Below are positions 9,880 through 18,694 of a stretch of DNA of 64,000 nt, piece by piece. Positions within the stretch are counted from its first letter, which is position 1. Each line of letters opens with the position of its first letter. The notes beneath the pieces were generated by a model that ran no database searches, was not told the DNA's origin, and worked only from the letters and a program-made list of their open reading frames with translations. The stretch covers positions 17,589-81,588 of the forward strand of contig NZ_JADOEP010000019.1 of assembly GCF_016745275.1 (NCBI RefSeq), read 5' to 3'. Made by a program: the position numbers and the translations under genes. Source of the stretch: Enterococcus sp. BWB1-3. GTDB lineage: Bacteria; Bacillota; Bacilli; Lactobacillales; Enterococcaceae.

Positions 9880-10312
9880 GGACTGTGACAAAACTATGTC
9901 TGAGATCCCTAAAACCGAATAAACGGTGTTCCAAAGCCCCTCCATGCTTCGAGGATCGGAACGAAGTGAGAACCGTAGACGCAGAAAAACGGATACAGTG
10001 TAATGTTTTGTCTCGAGAATCGTTAGACTCGTAGAGACAGTAGTTCTGGAAATAAGTCGAACGATACTGAAAATATGAGTAGCTCCAGGGAGGTATCAAT
10101 TCACAGCTAGTCATTTTATGACTAGTGTTCCTTGACAATTTTCGTATAGTCCGACTTATTGTCATAAATCACTACGATTGACTCGTCAGAGTAGATGATG
10201 CATGATACCTACCTGGTTCTTGAGACAGAACACTTCTGTCTCAACCTCGCTGTTTATTCGGGTTTAGATATGAAAAGAGTTTGGACCTTATTTCTGTCCT
10301 AAACTCTTTTTT
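9880..10312 (+). repeat. Dispersed intergenic repeat, copy B (fullest copy)
   Basis: About 430 bp. The head begins GGGACTGTGACA and contains TAAAACCGAATAAACGG (9910-9926). The tail contains CTGTTTATTCGGGTTTAG (10250-10267), the inverse of the head with two mismatches. Inside are a nested hairpin with outer arms AATAAGTCG (10051-10059) and CGACTTATT (10152-10160), a 53-bp insert in its loop (10085-10137) that has its own stem CTAGTCA/TGACTAG, and a 9-bp hairpin GAGACAGAA/TTCTGTCTC (10222-10242). It closes with an intrinsic terminator. No open frame fits. It could be a MITE, a structured RNA gene, or both. Confidence 0.7.
10273..10312 (+). terminator. Terminator at the end of repeat copy B
   Basis: AAAGAGTTT-GGAC pairs with GTCC-T-AAACTCTTT and ends in six T. 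It belongs to the repeat tail. The same segment in the fragments at 405-445 and 31930-31964 retains only part of the stem. Confidence 0.75.
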
Positions 10313-10430
10313 ATTTTATGCATAGTATCTCTTATAAAAAAGAAATTAAAGTTGATCTAGTTTCGACAACTAGATTGAATCATTTTAATAAATATGTTAT
10401 TATTTTTTTATAAAAAGGTGGTGTGTTTTT

Positions 10431-10997
10431 TTGAACGATATAAGAGCTTCGCTGGAACAGTGGGGGAAAAATTTGAAGGGCATTCATTTACCCAGATGGC
10501 ATGAACTGCCGGATATAGAGCTGTATATGGATCAAGTAATTACTCTTGTGGAAAAATACTTGTCACCATTGATTACTACTGACAAACATACCTTGCTGAC
10601 ATCTTCAATGGTTAATAACTATGTAAAGCTTGGTTTGATTCCGGCACCTGAAAAAAAGAGATACAATCAAAAACATTTAGCATTTCTTGTTGCTATTACG
10701 TTGTTGAAACAGGTTCTGACCATTCCCGAAATTAAACAGGGAATTTTGTTTCAGGGGGCTGCAGTTGGAATTAGGGAAGCTTATAATCAATTTTGTAATG
10801 AACAGGAAAAAGCCTTGAAAGTTGTTGTTGCCCAGGCATTAGGGGAAGAACCTGTTTCGTCGTTTAGTGAAAATATTCCTACAGAATCTCTGGCTGTAAA
10901 AGCAGCAACCTTATCTTTTGCAACAAAAATGTTCAGTGAAAAAGTGATCGAATTGGAGCAACTATATTTAGAGAAGATGGAGAAACGTGATGAATAA
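10431..10997 (+). CDS. DUF1836 domain-containing protein
   Basis: 188 residues. The central region, LTSSMVNNYVKLGLIP followed by KKRYNQKHLAFL and LKQVLTIPEIKQGI, is the DUF1836 core and looks like a MerR-type winged helix-turn-helix, so a DNA-binding role is plausible. The TTG start at 10431 is preceded by AAGGTGGTG. The 3' end overlaps the DegV gene by 8 bases, so the two are co-transcribed and probably translationally coupled. Homologues often sit beside degV in Firmicutes. Targets are unknown. Confidence 0.85.
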   Translation: MNDIRASLEQWGKNLKGIHLPRWHELPDIELYMDQVITLVEKYLSPLITTDKHTLLTSSMVNNYVKLGLIPAPEKKRYNQKHLAFLVAITLLKQVLTIPEIKQGILFQGAAVGIREAYNQFCNEQEKALKVVVAQALGEEPVSSFSENIPTESLAVKAATLSFATKMFSEKVIELEQLYLEKMEKRDE

Positions 10998-11847
10998 ACA
11001 AAAAATAGCAATACTTGTAGATTCCGGTACTGATGTACCGCAAGAACTAATTGAAAAATACGGAATATATGTGATTCCTTTGCAAATCATTTATAAAGAT
11101 CGAGTATACACGGATAAAGTGGACATCACCCCGGAAGAGGTATATAAGCGTTTGCCGGTTGAAATCCCGAGTACTTCATTACCTGACGGAGACACCATTA
11201 CGAAAATTTTTGAAAAGATTAAAGCAGACGGCTTTGAAAAAATTTTGGCGATTACAATTTCCAGCGGTTTGAGCGGAACATTTAATATTGTTCGTTTGAT
11301 CAGTGAGGAGTTTAAAGATGTGGAAACCTTCTGTCTCGATACGAAAAATATAGGGATCGGCAGCGGACTTCAAGTGATTGAGGCTGCTAAAATGGTTGAA
11401 GCTGAGATGCCATGGGCAGAAATGAAAGTACGTCTATCTGAAAACGTTGAAAAATCCACTGTCTATTTTAATGTGGCGACATTGGAATATCTGCAAAAGG
11501 GCGGCCGGATTGGTTTGGTAGCATCTATTTTGGGAAATGCCTTAAAATTGAATCCCATTATTTCCTGTAATGAAGAAGGGGTTTACTATACTGTAGCAAA
11601 AGCTCGAGGCAGAAAGAAAAGTCTGGAAAAAACGCTTAGTCTGATTAAAGAATTTATTGGGAACCACAAAAAAGTTGTTTTGGCTGTTGCGCATGGAGAA
11701 GCAGAAGAAGAAGCCAAAACTTTCTATCAAAAGTTGAAAGAAAATTTTCCCCAAGCTGAAGAGATTTATTTTGGCACTATCAGCCCGGCATTGGTTGTTC
11801 ATACCGGACCTGGACTCCTTGGAATCGGTGTTCAAATCTTGGACTGA
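10990..11847 (+). CDS. DegV family fatty-acid-binding protein
   Basis: 285 residues with the EDD/DegV fold: N-terminal ILVDSGTDVPQELIEKY, then STSLPDG, ITISSGLSGTFN near residue 95 and the C-terminal GPGLLGIGV. DegV proteins bind a fatty acid. Several (FakB) present it to the kinase FakA for phospholipid synthesis. No FakA is in the window, so that partnership is inference. The ATG at 10990 is chosen over the GTG one codon earlier. The start lies inside the end of the DUF1836 gene. Confidence 0.9.
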   Translation: MNKQKIAILVDSGTDVPQELIEKYGIYVIPLQIIYKDRVYTDKVDITPEEVYKRLPVEIPSTSLPDGDTITKIFEKIKADGFEKILAITISSGLSGTFNIVRLISEEFKDVETFCLDTKNIGIGSGLQVIEAAKMVEAEMPWAEMKVRLSENVEKSTVYFNVATLEYLQKGGRIGLVASILGNALKLNPIISCNEEGVYYTVAKARGRKKSLEKTLSLIKEFIGNHKKVVLAVAHGEAEEEAKTFYQKLKENFPQAEEIYFGTISPALVVHTGPGLLGIGVQILD

Positions 11848-11910
11848 TTTTGTTATGTAATCAATTGCAAGTTCAAATAATTGCGTTAAATTAACAATAT
11901 GATAAAATGA

Positions 11911-11948
11911 AAACTGGAACTGCTGAATCAGTCTGTTTCGGTTTTTTT
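11911..11948 (+). terminator. Terminator after degV
   Basis: AAACTGGAAC (11911-11920) pairs with GTTTCGGTTT (11935-11944), allowing wobble, and runs into a T tract. Confidence 0.65.
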
Positions 11949-12029
11949 GATATGGAAATTTTATGAAAAGTATTTTAAAAAGACGATTGTTATGTTAAAC
12001 TCATTATTGTTGAAAGGAGATAATAAAAA

Positions 12030-12698
12030 ATGAAAAAAGCAATTGCAGAAATTATTGGAACATTTATTTTAGTATTTTTCGGAACAGCAACCGCTGTTTT
12101 AGGAAACGGAATGGAAGGAATCGGAACAACAGGTATCGCATTAGCCTTTGGGCTGACGATTATTGCAGCAGCCTACAGTATTGGTACAATTTCAGGTGCT
12201 CACTTAAATCCTGCTGTATCACTGGGAATGTGGGTAAATAAACGAATCACGACAGTGGAATTGGCCTATTATATTGTTGGGCAAGTGATTGGTGCACTAT
12301 TGGCATCCTTCTCATTACTGATGATTTTAGAAGCAGGAAGTCTGAACACTTCAAATCTTGGACAAAACGGCTTTGGTGATTTCACAGCTATGGGTGCGTT
12401 AGTTATTGAAATTATTTTAACATTTATTTTTGTTCTGGTTATTATGACTGTCACAAGTGCTAAAAAAGGAAATGCCAAACTTGCAGGAATCGTTATTGGT
12501 CTTACACTGACAATGGTTCACTTGGTTGGAATTCCGTTAACCGGTACATCAGTAAACCCTGCAAGAAGTTTGGGTCCTGCGATTTTTGCCGGCGGAGATG
12601 CATTGTCTCAGCTGTGGGTCTTTATTGTTGCACCGCTAATCGGCGGATTGCTTGCAGCGCTGGTTGCCAAATATGTTTTAGATACTGAAGAAGTATAA
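12030..12698 (+). CDS. MIP family aquaporin / glycerol facilitator
   Basis: A 222-residue membrane channel with six hydrophobic helices and the two half-helix motifs HLNPAVSLG near residue 63 and SVNPARSLGPA near 176. The NPA boxes line the pore. The compact length and the second box (NPARSLGPAIF) look more like AqpZ-type water channels than long glycerol facilitators, but selectivity cannot be read with certainty. Good ribosome site GGAG before the ATG. Monocistronic with its own terminator. Confidence 0.92.
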   Translation: MKKAIAEIIGTFILVFFGTATAVLGNGMEGIGTTGIALAFGLTIIAAAYSIGTISGAHLNPAVSLGMWVNKRITTVELAYYIVGQVIGALLASFSLLMILEAGSLNTSNLGQNGFGDFTAMGALVIEIILTFIFVLVIMTVTSAKKGNAKLAGIVIGLTLTMVHLVGIPLTGTSVNPARSLGPAIFAGGDALSQLWVFIVAPLIGGLLAALVAKYVLDTEEV

Positions 12699-12717
12699 CA
12701 AATTAAATCAACAGTTA

Positions 12718-12753
12718 ATCAGAATCGGTCTTTAAGGACTGATTCTGATTTTT
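12718..12753 (+). terminator. Terminator after the aquaporin gene
   Basis: Thirteen-base stem ATCAGAATCGGTC/GACTGATTCTGAT (one G-T pair), loop TTTAAG, then TTTTT. Confidence 0.85.
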
Positions 12754-12889
12754 GTTTTTTGTTGATTTTCTTAAGAAAGGTGAATAGAAACAGCGAAATC
12801 AGTGAACAAAGATGAAAGACTTCAAAAAATGAGGTATAATGAAAAAAATACTGCAAAACTATGTAGGAAAGAAAAAGAGGTGTCTCTTT

Positions 12890-13594
12890 ATGAAAAAGAT
12901 TTTAGTCGTAGATGATGAAAAACCGATTTCCGAGATTGTAAAATACAATTTAGTAAAAGAAGGGTATGAAGTTTCAACTGCTTATGATGGTGAAGAAGCA
13001 TTGGAAAAAGTGAAAGAAGAAGAGCCGGATTTGGTGATTCTTGATCTGATGCTCCCTAAAATTGACGGTTTGGAAGTTGCTCGGGAAATCAGAAAAACCT
13101 ATGATATGCCGATCATTATGGTAACTGCCAAAGATTCTGAGATCGATAAGGTTCTAGGACTTGAATTAGGAGCAGATGATTATGTGACAAAACCATTTTC
13201 AAATAGAGAGTTGGTTGCTCGTGTTAAAGCCAACCTGCGTCGTGGAGCTGCCAGTGTTAAGGAAGCCGACGACAATACACCTTCTGAACTGTCAATTGGC
13301 GATTTAACCATTCATCCGGATGCCTATATGGTATCAAAACGCGGAGAAAAAATAGAGCTGACTCACAGAGAGTTTGAACTTCTTTTCTATCTGGCAAAAC
13401 ACATAGGTCAGGTAATGACAAGAGAACATTTGCTGCAGACAGTCTGGGGGTATGACTATTTTGGAGATGTCAGAACAGTGGATGTGACGGTTCGACGACT
13501 GCGTGAAAAAATTGAAGACAATCCGAGCCACCCTACATATTTGGTTACCCGAAGAGGTGTCGGCTATTACCTAAGAAATCCTGAACAGGAGTAG
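12890..13594 (+). CDS. walR: Two-component response regulator WalR (VicR/YycF)
   Basis: OmpR/PhoB-type regulator of 234 residues: receiver domain 1-115 with acidic pair DD at 8-9, phosphoacceptor Asp52 in ILDLMLPK, Thr and Lys in MVTAKDS and [10 protein letters not shown], then a winged-helix DNA-binding domain (about 135-230) with [15 protein letters not shown]. WalR is essential in most Firmicutes and controls cell-wall hydrolase genes. The ATG at 12890 follows AGAGGTG. An in-frame ATG 17 codons upstream lacks homology to the family start. A TATAAT at 12835-12840 may be the operon -10, without a good -35. First gene of walRKHIJ. Confidence 0.97.
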   Translation: MKKILVVDDEKPISEIVKYNLVKEGYEVSTAYDGEEALEKVKEEEPDLVILDLMLPKIDGLEVAREIRKTYDMPIIMVTAKDSEIDKVLGLELGADDYVTKPFSNRELVARVKANLRRGAASVKEADDNTPSELSIGDLTIHPDAYMVSKRGEKIELTHREFELLFYLAKHIGQVMTREHLLQTVWGYDYFGDVRTVDVTVRRLREKIEDNPSHPTYLVTRRGVGYYLRNPEQE

Positions 13595-13600
13595 TGATCT

Positions 13601-15433
13601 ATGAGGAAAAAGGTTAACTTTTTTCAATCAGTCAACTTCAAGATTGCGTTATCCTTTATCCTCCTTCTTTTGATCGCTATACAGATTATTGGAGGATATT
13701 TTATTCGTGAACTGGAGACGACGACAATCAGTGAATACAAAAAAAATATTGATTTGCAGGTGACTCAGCTCGTTAACTCATTGAGCAATCCGCTAAATAA
13801 TGAGGACGACAATGTCAGCGCGGATGTTGATACAGATATAAAACGAGTCCTGAGCAGCTTTTCAAATTCAGAATTTCTTGAAGTCAGAGTGATTGACGAT
13901 AAGGGAATTGTTCGTGCAACCAGTGATTTAAACCAACAGGGAGTGGTTGGTAAGAAAAATGAATACCGTAATCTGAATGAGTTTGTCGCAAAAAAATACC
14001 CTGCAGTTGAAAACGGGAAAAGGGTATATATTAATATCCAGCCAATTTATTCCCCGACCGGCGATACTGTCATCGGGGCTGTTTATGTTAAAAGCAACAT
14101 TGAAAACAAATATAAGGAAGTTACGGATATCGCCCGGATATTTTTTACTGCATCATTGATGGCGGGAATTATCTCTGTCATTGTCACACTGTTGATTTCT
14201 CGTTCGATTACTCAGCCTATTGGAGAAATGAAAGAGCAGGCGCTGCGTATCGCAAGAGGCGATTACAGCGGGAAAGTAAAAATCTATGGAAAAGATGAGC
14301 TTGGACAGCTGGCGGAAACCTTTAACCAGTTGAGCGAACGAGTGGAAGAAGCGCAGGAAACGATGGAGTCAGAACGAAATCGACTGGATAGTGTGCTTAC
14401 GCATATGACAGACGGAGTTATTGCAGCAGACCGGCGAGGAAAAGTCATTACTATTAACGAAATGGCTACGACTTTATTAAATGTTAAGGCAGAAGAAGCG
14501 ATTGGAATGTCCTTGCTGGAGCTGCTGGATATTGATGGAGAATACACGCTGAGAAAGCTTTTAGAGGAGCCGGATGAATTACTGATTGACCGTTCCCTCT
14601 CTGATAATCCCGAGGATCAAATGATTTTGAAGGTTGATTTTGCGATGATTCGAAGAGAATCAGGTTTTATTACCGGGATTGTTTGTGTGATGCATGATGT
14701 AACAGAGCAGGAAAAAAATGAACAGGAACGCCGTGAGTTTGTTTCCAATGTTTCTCATGAACTGCGTACGCCTTTGACAAGTATGAGAAGCTATATAGAA
14801 GCGCTCAATGAAGGAGCTTGGGAAAATCCCGAAATCGCACCGCATTTTCTGAAAGTCACATTGGAAGAGACAGACCGGATGATCCGCATGATTAACGATC
14901 TTCTGAATCTTTCCAGAATGGATTCCGGAAATTCTGAATTGCAGATGGAGTATGTCAATTTTAATGAATTAATAAATTTTGTACTGGATCGTTTTGATAT
15001 GATGGTTGAAAATGACGAGAAGAAATTTGTCATTCGCCGTGAGTTTACCAAGAGAGATCTTTGGGTTGAACTTGATATGGATAAAATTATACAAGTACTA
15101 GACAATATTATGAATAATGCCATTAAATATTCTCCAGATGGCGGAGAAATTGTCTGCCGTCTGTTGGAAACCCACAGTAGTGTTATTTTCAGCGTAACAG
15201 ACAGAGGACTTGGTATTCCAAAGAAAGATTTACCGAAAGTGTTTGAACGCTTTTATCGAGTGGATAAGGCGCGGGCGAGAGCACAGGGCGGTACAGGACT
15301 GGGACTGGCAATCTCAAAAGAAGTAATGAAGGCTCATAATGGGGCGATCTGGGTTGAAAGCCGAGAAGGTCAGGGATCAACATTCTATATTTCTCTGCCT
15401 TATGAACCTTATGAGGAGGTTTGGTGGGAATGA
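13601..15433 (+). CDS. walK: Sensor histidine kinase WalK (VicK/YycG)
   Basis: 610 residues. Transmembrane segment about 12-32, an extracytoplasmic sensor domain, a second membrane segment about 183-203, HAMP (SRSITQPIGEM onward), a PAS domain about 265-370, the phosphoacceptor His386 in NVSHELRTPL, and an ATPase domain with N box NIMNNAIKYSP and G boxes DRGLGIP and GGTGLGLAIS. It phosphorylates WalR in response to wall-precursor or hydrolysis state. It starts 6 bases after walR, with AGGAG upstream, and its stop overlaps the walH start. Confidence 0.97.
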   Translation: MRKKVNFFQSVNFKIALSFILLLLIAIQIIGGYFIRELETTTISEYKKNIDLQVTQLVNSLSNPLNNEDDNVSADVDTDIKRVLSSFSNSEFLEVRVIDDKGIVRATSDLNQQGVVGKKNEYRNLNEFVAKKYPAVENGKRVYINIQPIYSPTGDTVIGAVYVKSNIENKYKEVTDIARIFFTASLMAGIISVIVTLLISRSITQPIGEMKEQALRIARGDYSGKVKIYGKDELGQLAETFNQLSERVEEAQETMESERNRLDSVLTHMTDGVIAADRRGKVITINEMATTLLNVKAEEAIGMSLLELLDIDGEYTLRKLLEEPDELLIDRSLSDNPEDQMILKVDFAMIRRESGFITGIVCVMHDVTEQEKNEQERREFVSNVSHELRTPLTSMRSYIEALNEGAWENPEIAPHFLKVTLEETDRMIRMINDLLNLSRMDSGNSELQMEYVNFNELINFVLDRFDMMVENDEKKFVIRREFTKRDLWVELDMDKIIQVLDNIMNNAIKYSPDGGEIVCRLLETHSSVIFSVTDRGLGIPKKDLPKVFERFYRVDKARARAQGGTGLGLAISKEVMKAHNGAIWVESREGQGSTFYISLPYEPYEEVWWE

Positions 15434-16743
15434 AAATGACTATTACTGAGAAACTGATTCGGATCGGTCTGATTCTGATGGTTTTGCTAAGTCTCTATTT
15501 CAGCTATTCAATTTGGAGCAGTTCTTCAATTAAAGAAGATAGCTTGGAAAATGAGGGGCAGGTCACTTCTACAACGAAAGAAAGATCCAGCAGCGATGTT
15601 TTTCTCCCTCTAAGAATTGTCAGAATGGAGAATGACGAGATAACTGTAAGTACGAGCGAAAGTCTAATCAGCTCCATTCAAAAGGTGTTGAGCAGCAGTA
15701 TAATTGACCAGCTTTCTTTGGTAAGCAGCGGAAGCGAAGAAGAATACGAAAATTACTATTCAGATAAAAGAGGATTTGAATTTCTTTATGAAGGACGTTT
15801 CCTGCTAAGTGAATATCTGTCCGTGTATAATCTTCCGATTGATCTTACTGATATCTCGTTGGCAGAAGAAGTCTATTTCAGCAGTATACAAGTCGATTTT
15901 GATGGAAAAAGAATCTATTTTTTTGATTTTGAGAATAAAAATGTTTACTCAGCATTTATCTCGATTGACCAGGAAAAGATAGAAAATTTATTGAAAAAAG
16001 ACGGAATCAACTATTTTAAGGCTATTGAACGTTCGTCAATTGCAAATAAGCAATACTATATGATGAGCGACCTAAAACTTAAAAAATACAGCTATATTTT
16101 AGCATCTCAGCCTATAACACTTTTCAGAAATGCTTTTTTTGCCAATCCGGACAGTGTTCATACAAATGAGGACAGTAACGATCTTTCATATACAAGCGGG
16201 GTTGAAAAGCTGGTTATTGACGAAGAAACGAGTACAGTGTATTTTAGTGGAAATCTCCAGGTATCTTCTGAGGATCATAATGTGTATGCTGACAGTTTTG
16301 GCTATATGAAAAAATTGGGAACCAATATTGGGAATATACGCTATTTTGATTACTCAGATAATAAAGTGAATTACCGTACATTTGTGGAAGGTTTTCCTGT
16401 TTTCAGTGAAAATAATAAAGGGCAGGTCAAAGTCACCATTGATGGAGAAGAATCTGAGCAGCATAAAATCAGCATTGATACAAGTGTTGATATGATTCAG
16501 GTACCTATCCCTTCTGAAGAAGAAGTTACTTTACAGGACACTTCTGATTTGTTGGATGAGCTGCTTGCTTACGGTGCAGATATCGAAGGAATTGAATCGC
16601 TGATTATCGGCTATAGCTGGCAGACAATCGAGGGTATCACCCAAGTTGTTGATTTAACACCGGAATGGTATATTTTGTATCGTGGACAATGGTATCCGGA
16701 GCGCGAATTGCTGCAGAAAATCGTGAATTTGGAGGTGCAGTAA
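15430..16743 (+). CDS. walH: WalK-modulating membrane protein YycH (WalH)
   Basis: 437 residues with one N-terminal membrane segment (about 11-30) and a large external domain, as in YycH, which together with YycI tunes WalK activity by contact in the membrane. Sequence identity within this family is low, so the call rests on position between walK and walI, length and topology. The start at 15430 overlaps the walK stop and follows GAGGAGG. The stop overlaps the walI start, so all three are coupled. Confidence 0.9.
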   Translation: MKMTITEKLIRIGLILMVLLSLYFSYSIWSSSSIKEDSLENEGQVTSTTKERSSSDVFLPLRIVRMENDEITVSTSESLISSIQKVLSSSIIDQLSLVSSGSEEEYENYYSDKRGFEFLYEGRFLLSEYLSVYNLPIDLTDISLAEEVYFSSIQVDFDGKRIYFFDFENKNVYSAFISIDQEKIENLLKKDGINYFKAIERSSIANKQYYMMSDLKLKKYSYILASQPITLFRNAFFANPDSVHTNEDSNDLSYTSGVEKLVIDEETSTVYFSGNLQVSSEDHNVYADSFGYMKKLGTNIGNIRYFDYSDNKVNYRTFVEGFPVFSENNKGQVKVTIDGEESEQHKISIDTSVDMIQVPIPSEEEVTLQDTSDLLDELLAYGADIEGIESLIIGYSWQTIEGITQVVDLTPEWYILYRGQWYPERELLQKIVNLEVQ

Positions 16744-17606
16744 TGGATTTTAAGCGGATTGAATGGATTTTTTTCCTGGTTTTCTTAGGGGTAAATATCT
16801 TTTTATTCAGTATCTATCGGGAAGGTCTGCAGGATGAAAGTTACGTCTCTTATTCCGAGAAAACAGAAAGCCTGGAAACGCGTCTGAAAAAAGATCAGAT
16901 TACGCACAAAAAGGAATTGTCTACTAAACGCTCTGAAGGTTACTACCTAAGTGGAGAACAGACAAATTTTTATATGGCTATTCAGGAACAGCAGGCAGCT
17001 AAAAATGACTATTCCTATTTAAAAAATATTACCGTGACTGAAAATGGCGTCATTGATTATCCAAGTAATCACTACATTGATCCAGATGAAGTTAATGAGA
17101 CGTTTTCCGGCTTTCTTAGGGATGAAAAAAGTGTCTTATACGGCAATGAATATACGTATTTACCTCAGTTTTCTAATTTAAACGGTGAATTTCCCGAACT
17201 CGTTGCAGCACAATCATATGGAGGTATTCCAATTCATGATGACACGGCTCAGATTACCTTGTCGCTTGAAAAAAGCGAGACAGATGATTTACTTAGAATC
17301 GTACAGTATTCGCAGTCTCATATTGGAAATCTGGAAGAGCTGAGAGAAAAAGCAGATCTTTATTCAGAACAGGATGCCATAGAAACACTTTACGTAAACA
17401 ATAAGATCCCCAGCAACTCAACTATTACTTTTTCAAAGCTGGCTTATTCGCAGATATACAAGATCAGAGAAAAGAATGTTTATGTTCCTGTCTGGTTTAT
17501 CGGGATATCTTCCAATTCAACGACTCTGCAGGTTGAGCAGGTGAACGCCATGAGCAATACAATTATTACCAGTAATGCGGTTATCAGGGTGGAAAAAGAT
17601 AATTGA
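16743..17606 (+). CDS. walI: WalK-modulating membrane protein YycI (WalI)
   Basis: 287 residues beginning MDFKRIEWIFFLVFLG, the typical YycI start: one N-terminal membrane helix (8-27) and an external domain. The partner of YycH in adjusting WalK. The ATG at 16743 shares a base with the walH stop, and GGAGG lies upstream. An in-frame extension 26 codons upstream lies inside walH and is rejected. Confidence 0.92.
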   Translation: MDFKRIEWIFFLVFLGVNIFLFSIYREGLQDESYVSYSEKTESLETRLKKDQITHKKELSTKRSEGYYLSGEQTNFYMAIQEQQAAKNDYSYLKNITVTENGVIDYPSNHYIDPDEVNETFSGFLRDEKSVLYGNEYTYLPQFSNLNGEFPELVAAQSYGGIPIHDDTAQITLSLEKSETDDLLRIVQYSQSHIGNLEELREKADLYSEQDAIETLYVNNKIPSNSTITFSKLAYSQIYKIREKNVYVPVWFIGISSNSTTLQVEQVNAMSNTIITSNAVIRVEKDN

Positions 17607-17664
17607 TCGTTGTATACTATATACTGATTACATGAAAGATTAAAGGAAGGGAAGCGTAGGAAAA

Positions 17665-18471
17665 ATGAAGCAGGAAAAGGCATTTAATGTCAGTGTGCTT
17701 GCCAGCGGAAGTACAGGCAATTCCCTTTTTATAGAATCAAAGGAAAAGAAAATTTTGGTAGATGCCGGGTTAAGCGGTAAGAAAATCACATCACTATTAT
17801 CTGAAATAGACCGTAAACCGGAAGAGCTGGATGCTATTCTGGTCACTCATGAACACAGAGATCATATTCATGGGGTAGGAGTACTGGCGAGAAAGTATAA
17901 TCTGGATGTTTATGCCAATGAAAAAACTTGGCAGGCCATGGATTCAATGATTGGCAATGTGAAACTGGAGCAAAAGCATATTTTCGAAATGGGAAAGGTA
18001 CTGACGTTAGGTGATATGGACATTGAAAGCTTTGGTGTCTCTCATGATGCGGCAGCTCCTCAATTTTATAGATTTTATAAGGATAATAAATCCTTCGTTA
18101 TTTTGACAGATACAGGCTACTGCAGCGATCATCTCCGGGGGACTGTGCGAGATGCAGATGCCTACCTGATTGAAAGCAATCACGATTTGGGAATGCTTCG
18201 TGCCGGTGCCTATCCATGGAGCCTGAAACAACGTATTTTAGGGGATCATGGGCATTTGTCAAATGATGATGGTGCGTTGGTTATGGCTGATGTGATCGGT
18301 GCTCATACAAAACGAGTTTATCTTGGACATTTGAGCAAGGAAAATAATATGAAGGAATTGGCGCAAATGGCAATGACTTCTATTTTGAAAGAGTATGGAC
18401 TTGGTGTCGGTCACACGTTCAATGTTTATGATACTGACCCCGAATCAGCAACAGATTTGTTTTCGATTTAA
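17665..18471 (+). CDS. walJ: Metallo-beta-lactamase-fold hydrolase WalJ (YycJ/VicX)
   Basis: 268 residues with the metal-binding HEHRDHIHG near residue 59, DTGYCSD near 149 and the late GHLSKENN near 216. YycJ-type proteins are putative 5'-3' exonucleases or nucleic-acid hydrolases linked to replication and cell division, and close the wal operon in many Firmicutes. It begins 58 bases after walI with GGAAGGG upstream. No HtrA-type protease gene follows, unlike in many relatives. Confidence 0.93.
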   Translation: MKQEKAFNVSVLASGSTGNSLFIESKEKKILVDAGLSGKKITSLLSEIDRKPEELDAILVTHEHRDHIHGVGVLARKYNLDVYANEKTWQAMDSMIGNVKLEQKHIFEMGKVLTLGDMDIESFGVSHDAAAPQFYRFYKDNKSFVILTDTGYCSDHLRGTVRDADAYLIESNHDLGMLRAGAYPWSLKQRILGDHGHLSNDDGALVMADVIGAHTKRVYLGHLSKENNMKELAQMAMTSILKEYGLGVGHTFNVYDTDPESATDLFSI

Positions 18472-18521
18472 TAATTTAAACAGAATGCATAATGAAGGTG
18501 CGACATAAGTGATATGCTGCT

Positions 18522-18568
18522 CCTATCTAGGACAGAGAAATAATAAAATCCTAGATAGGGGTATTTTG
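18522..18568 (+). terminator. Hairpin after walJ, probable terminator
   Basis: Perfect 11-base inverted repeat CCTATCTAGGA (18522-18532) and TCCTAGATAGG (18549-18559) with a 16-base loop, then GGTATTTTG. The T tract is poor, so it may be a weak terminator or a relic of a mobile end. Confidence 0.5.
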
Positions 18569-18694
18569 TATGGGAAAAATTGATATCTACTTCTGTTGTC
18601 CGATTTTTAGAAGTTTGACAGTTTTAAGGTATGTCTAAGCTTGTTTTCGTATTATTTATTTGTAAATGATACGAAAAAAGGACGGAAAAAATAT

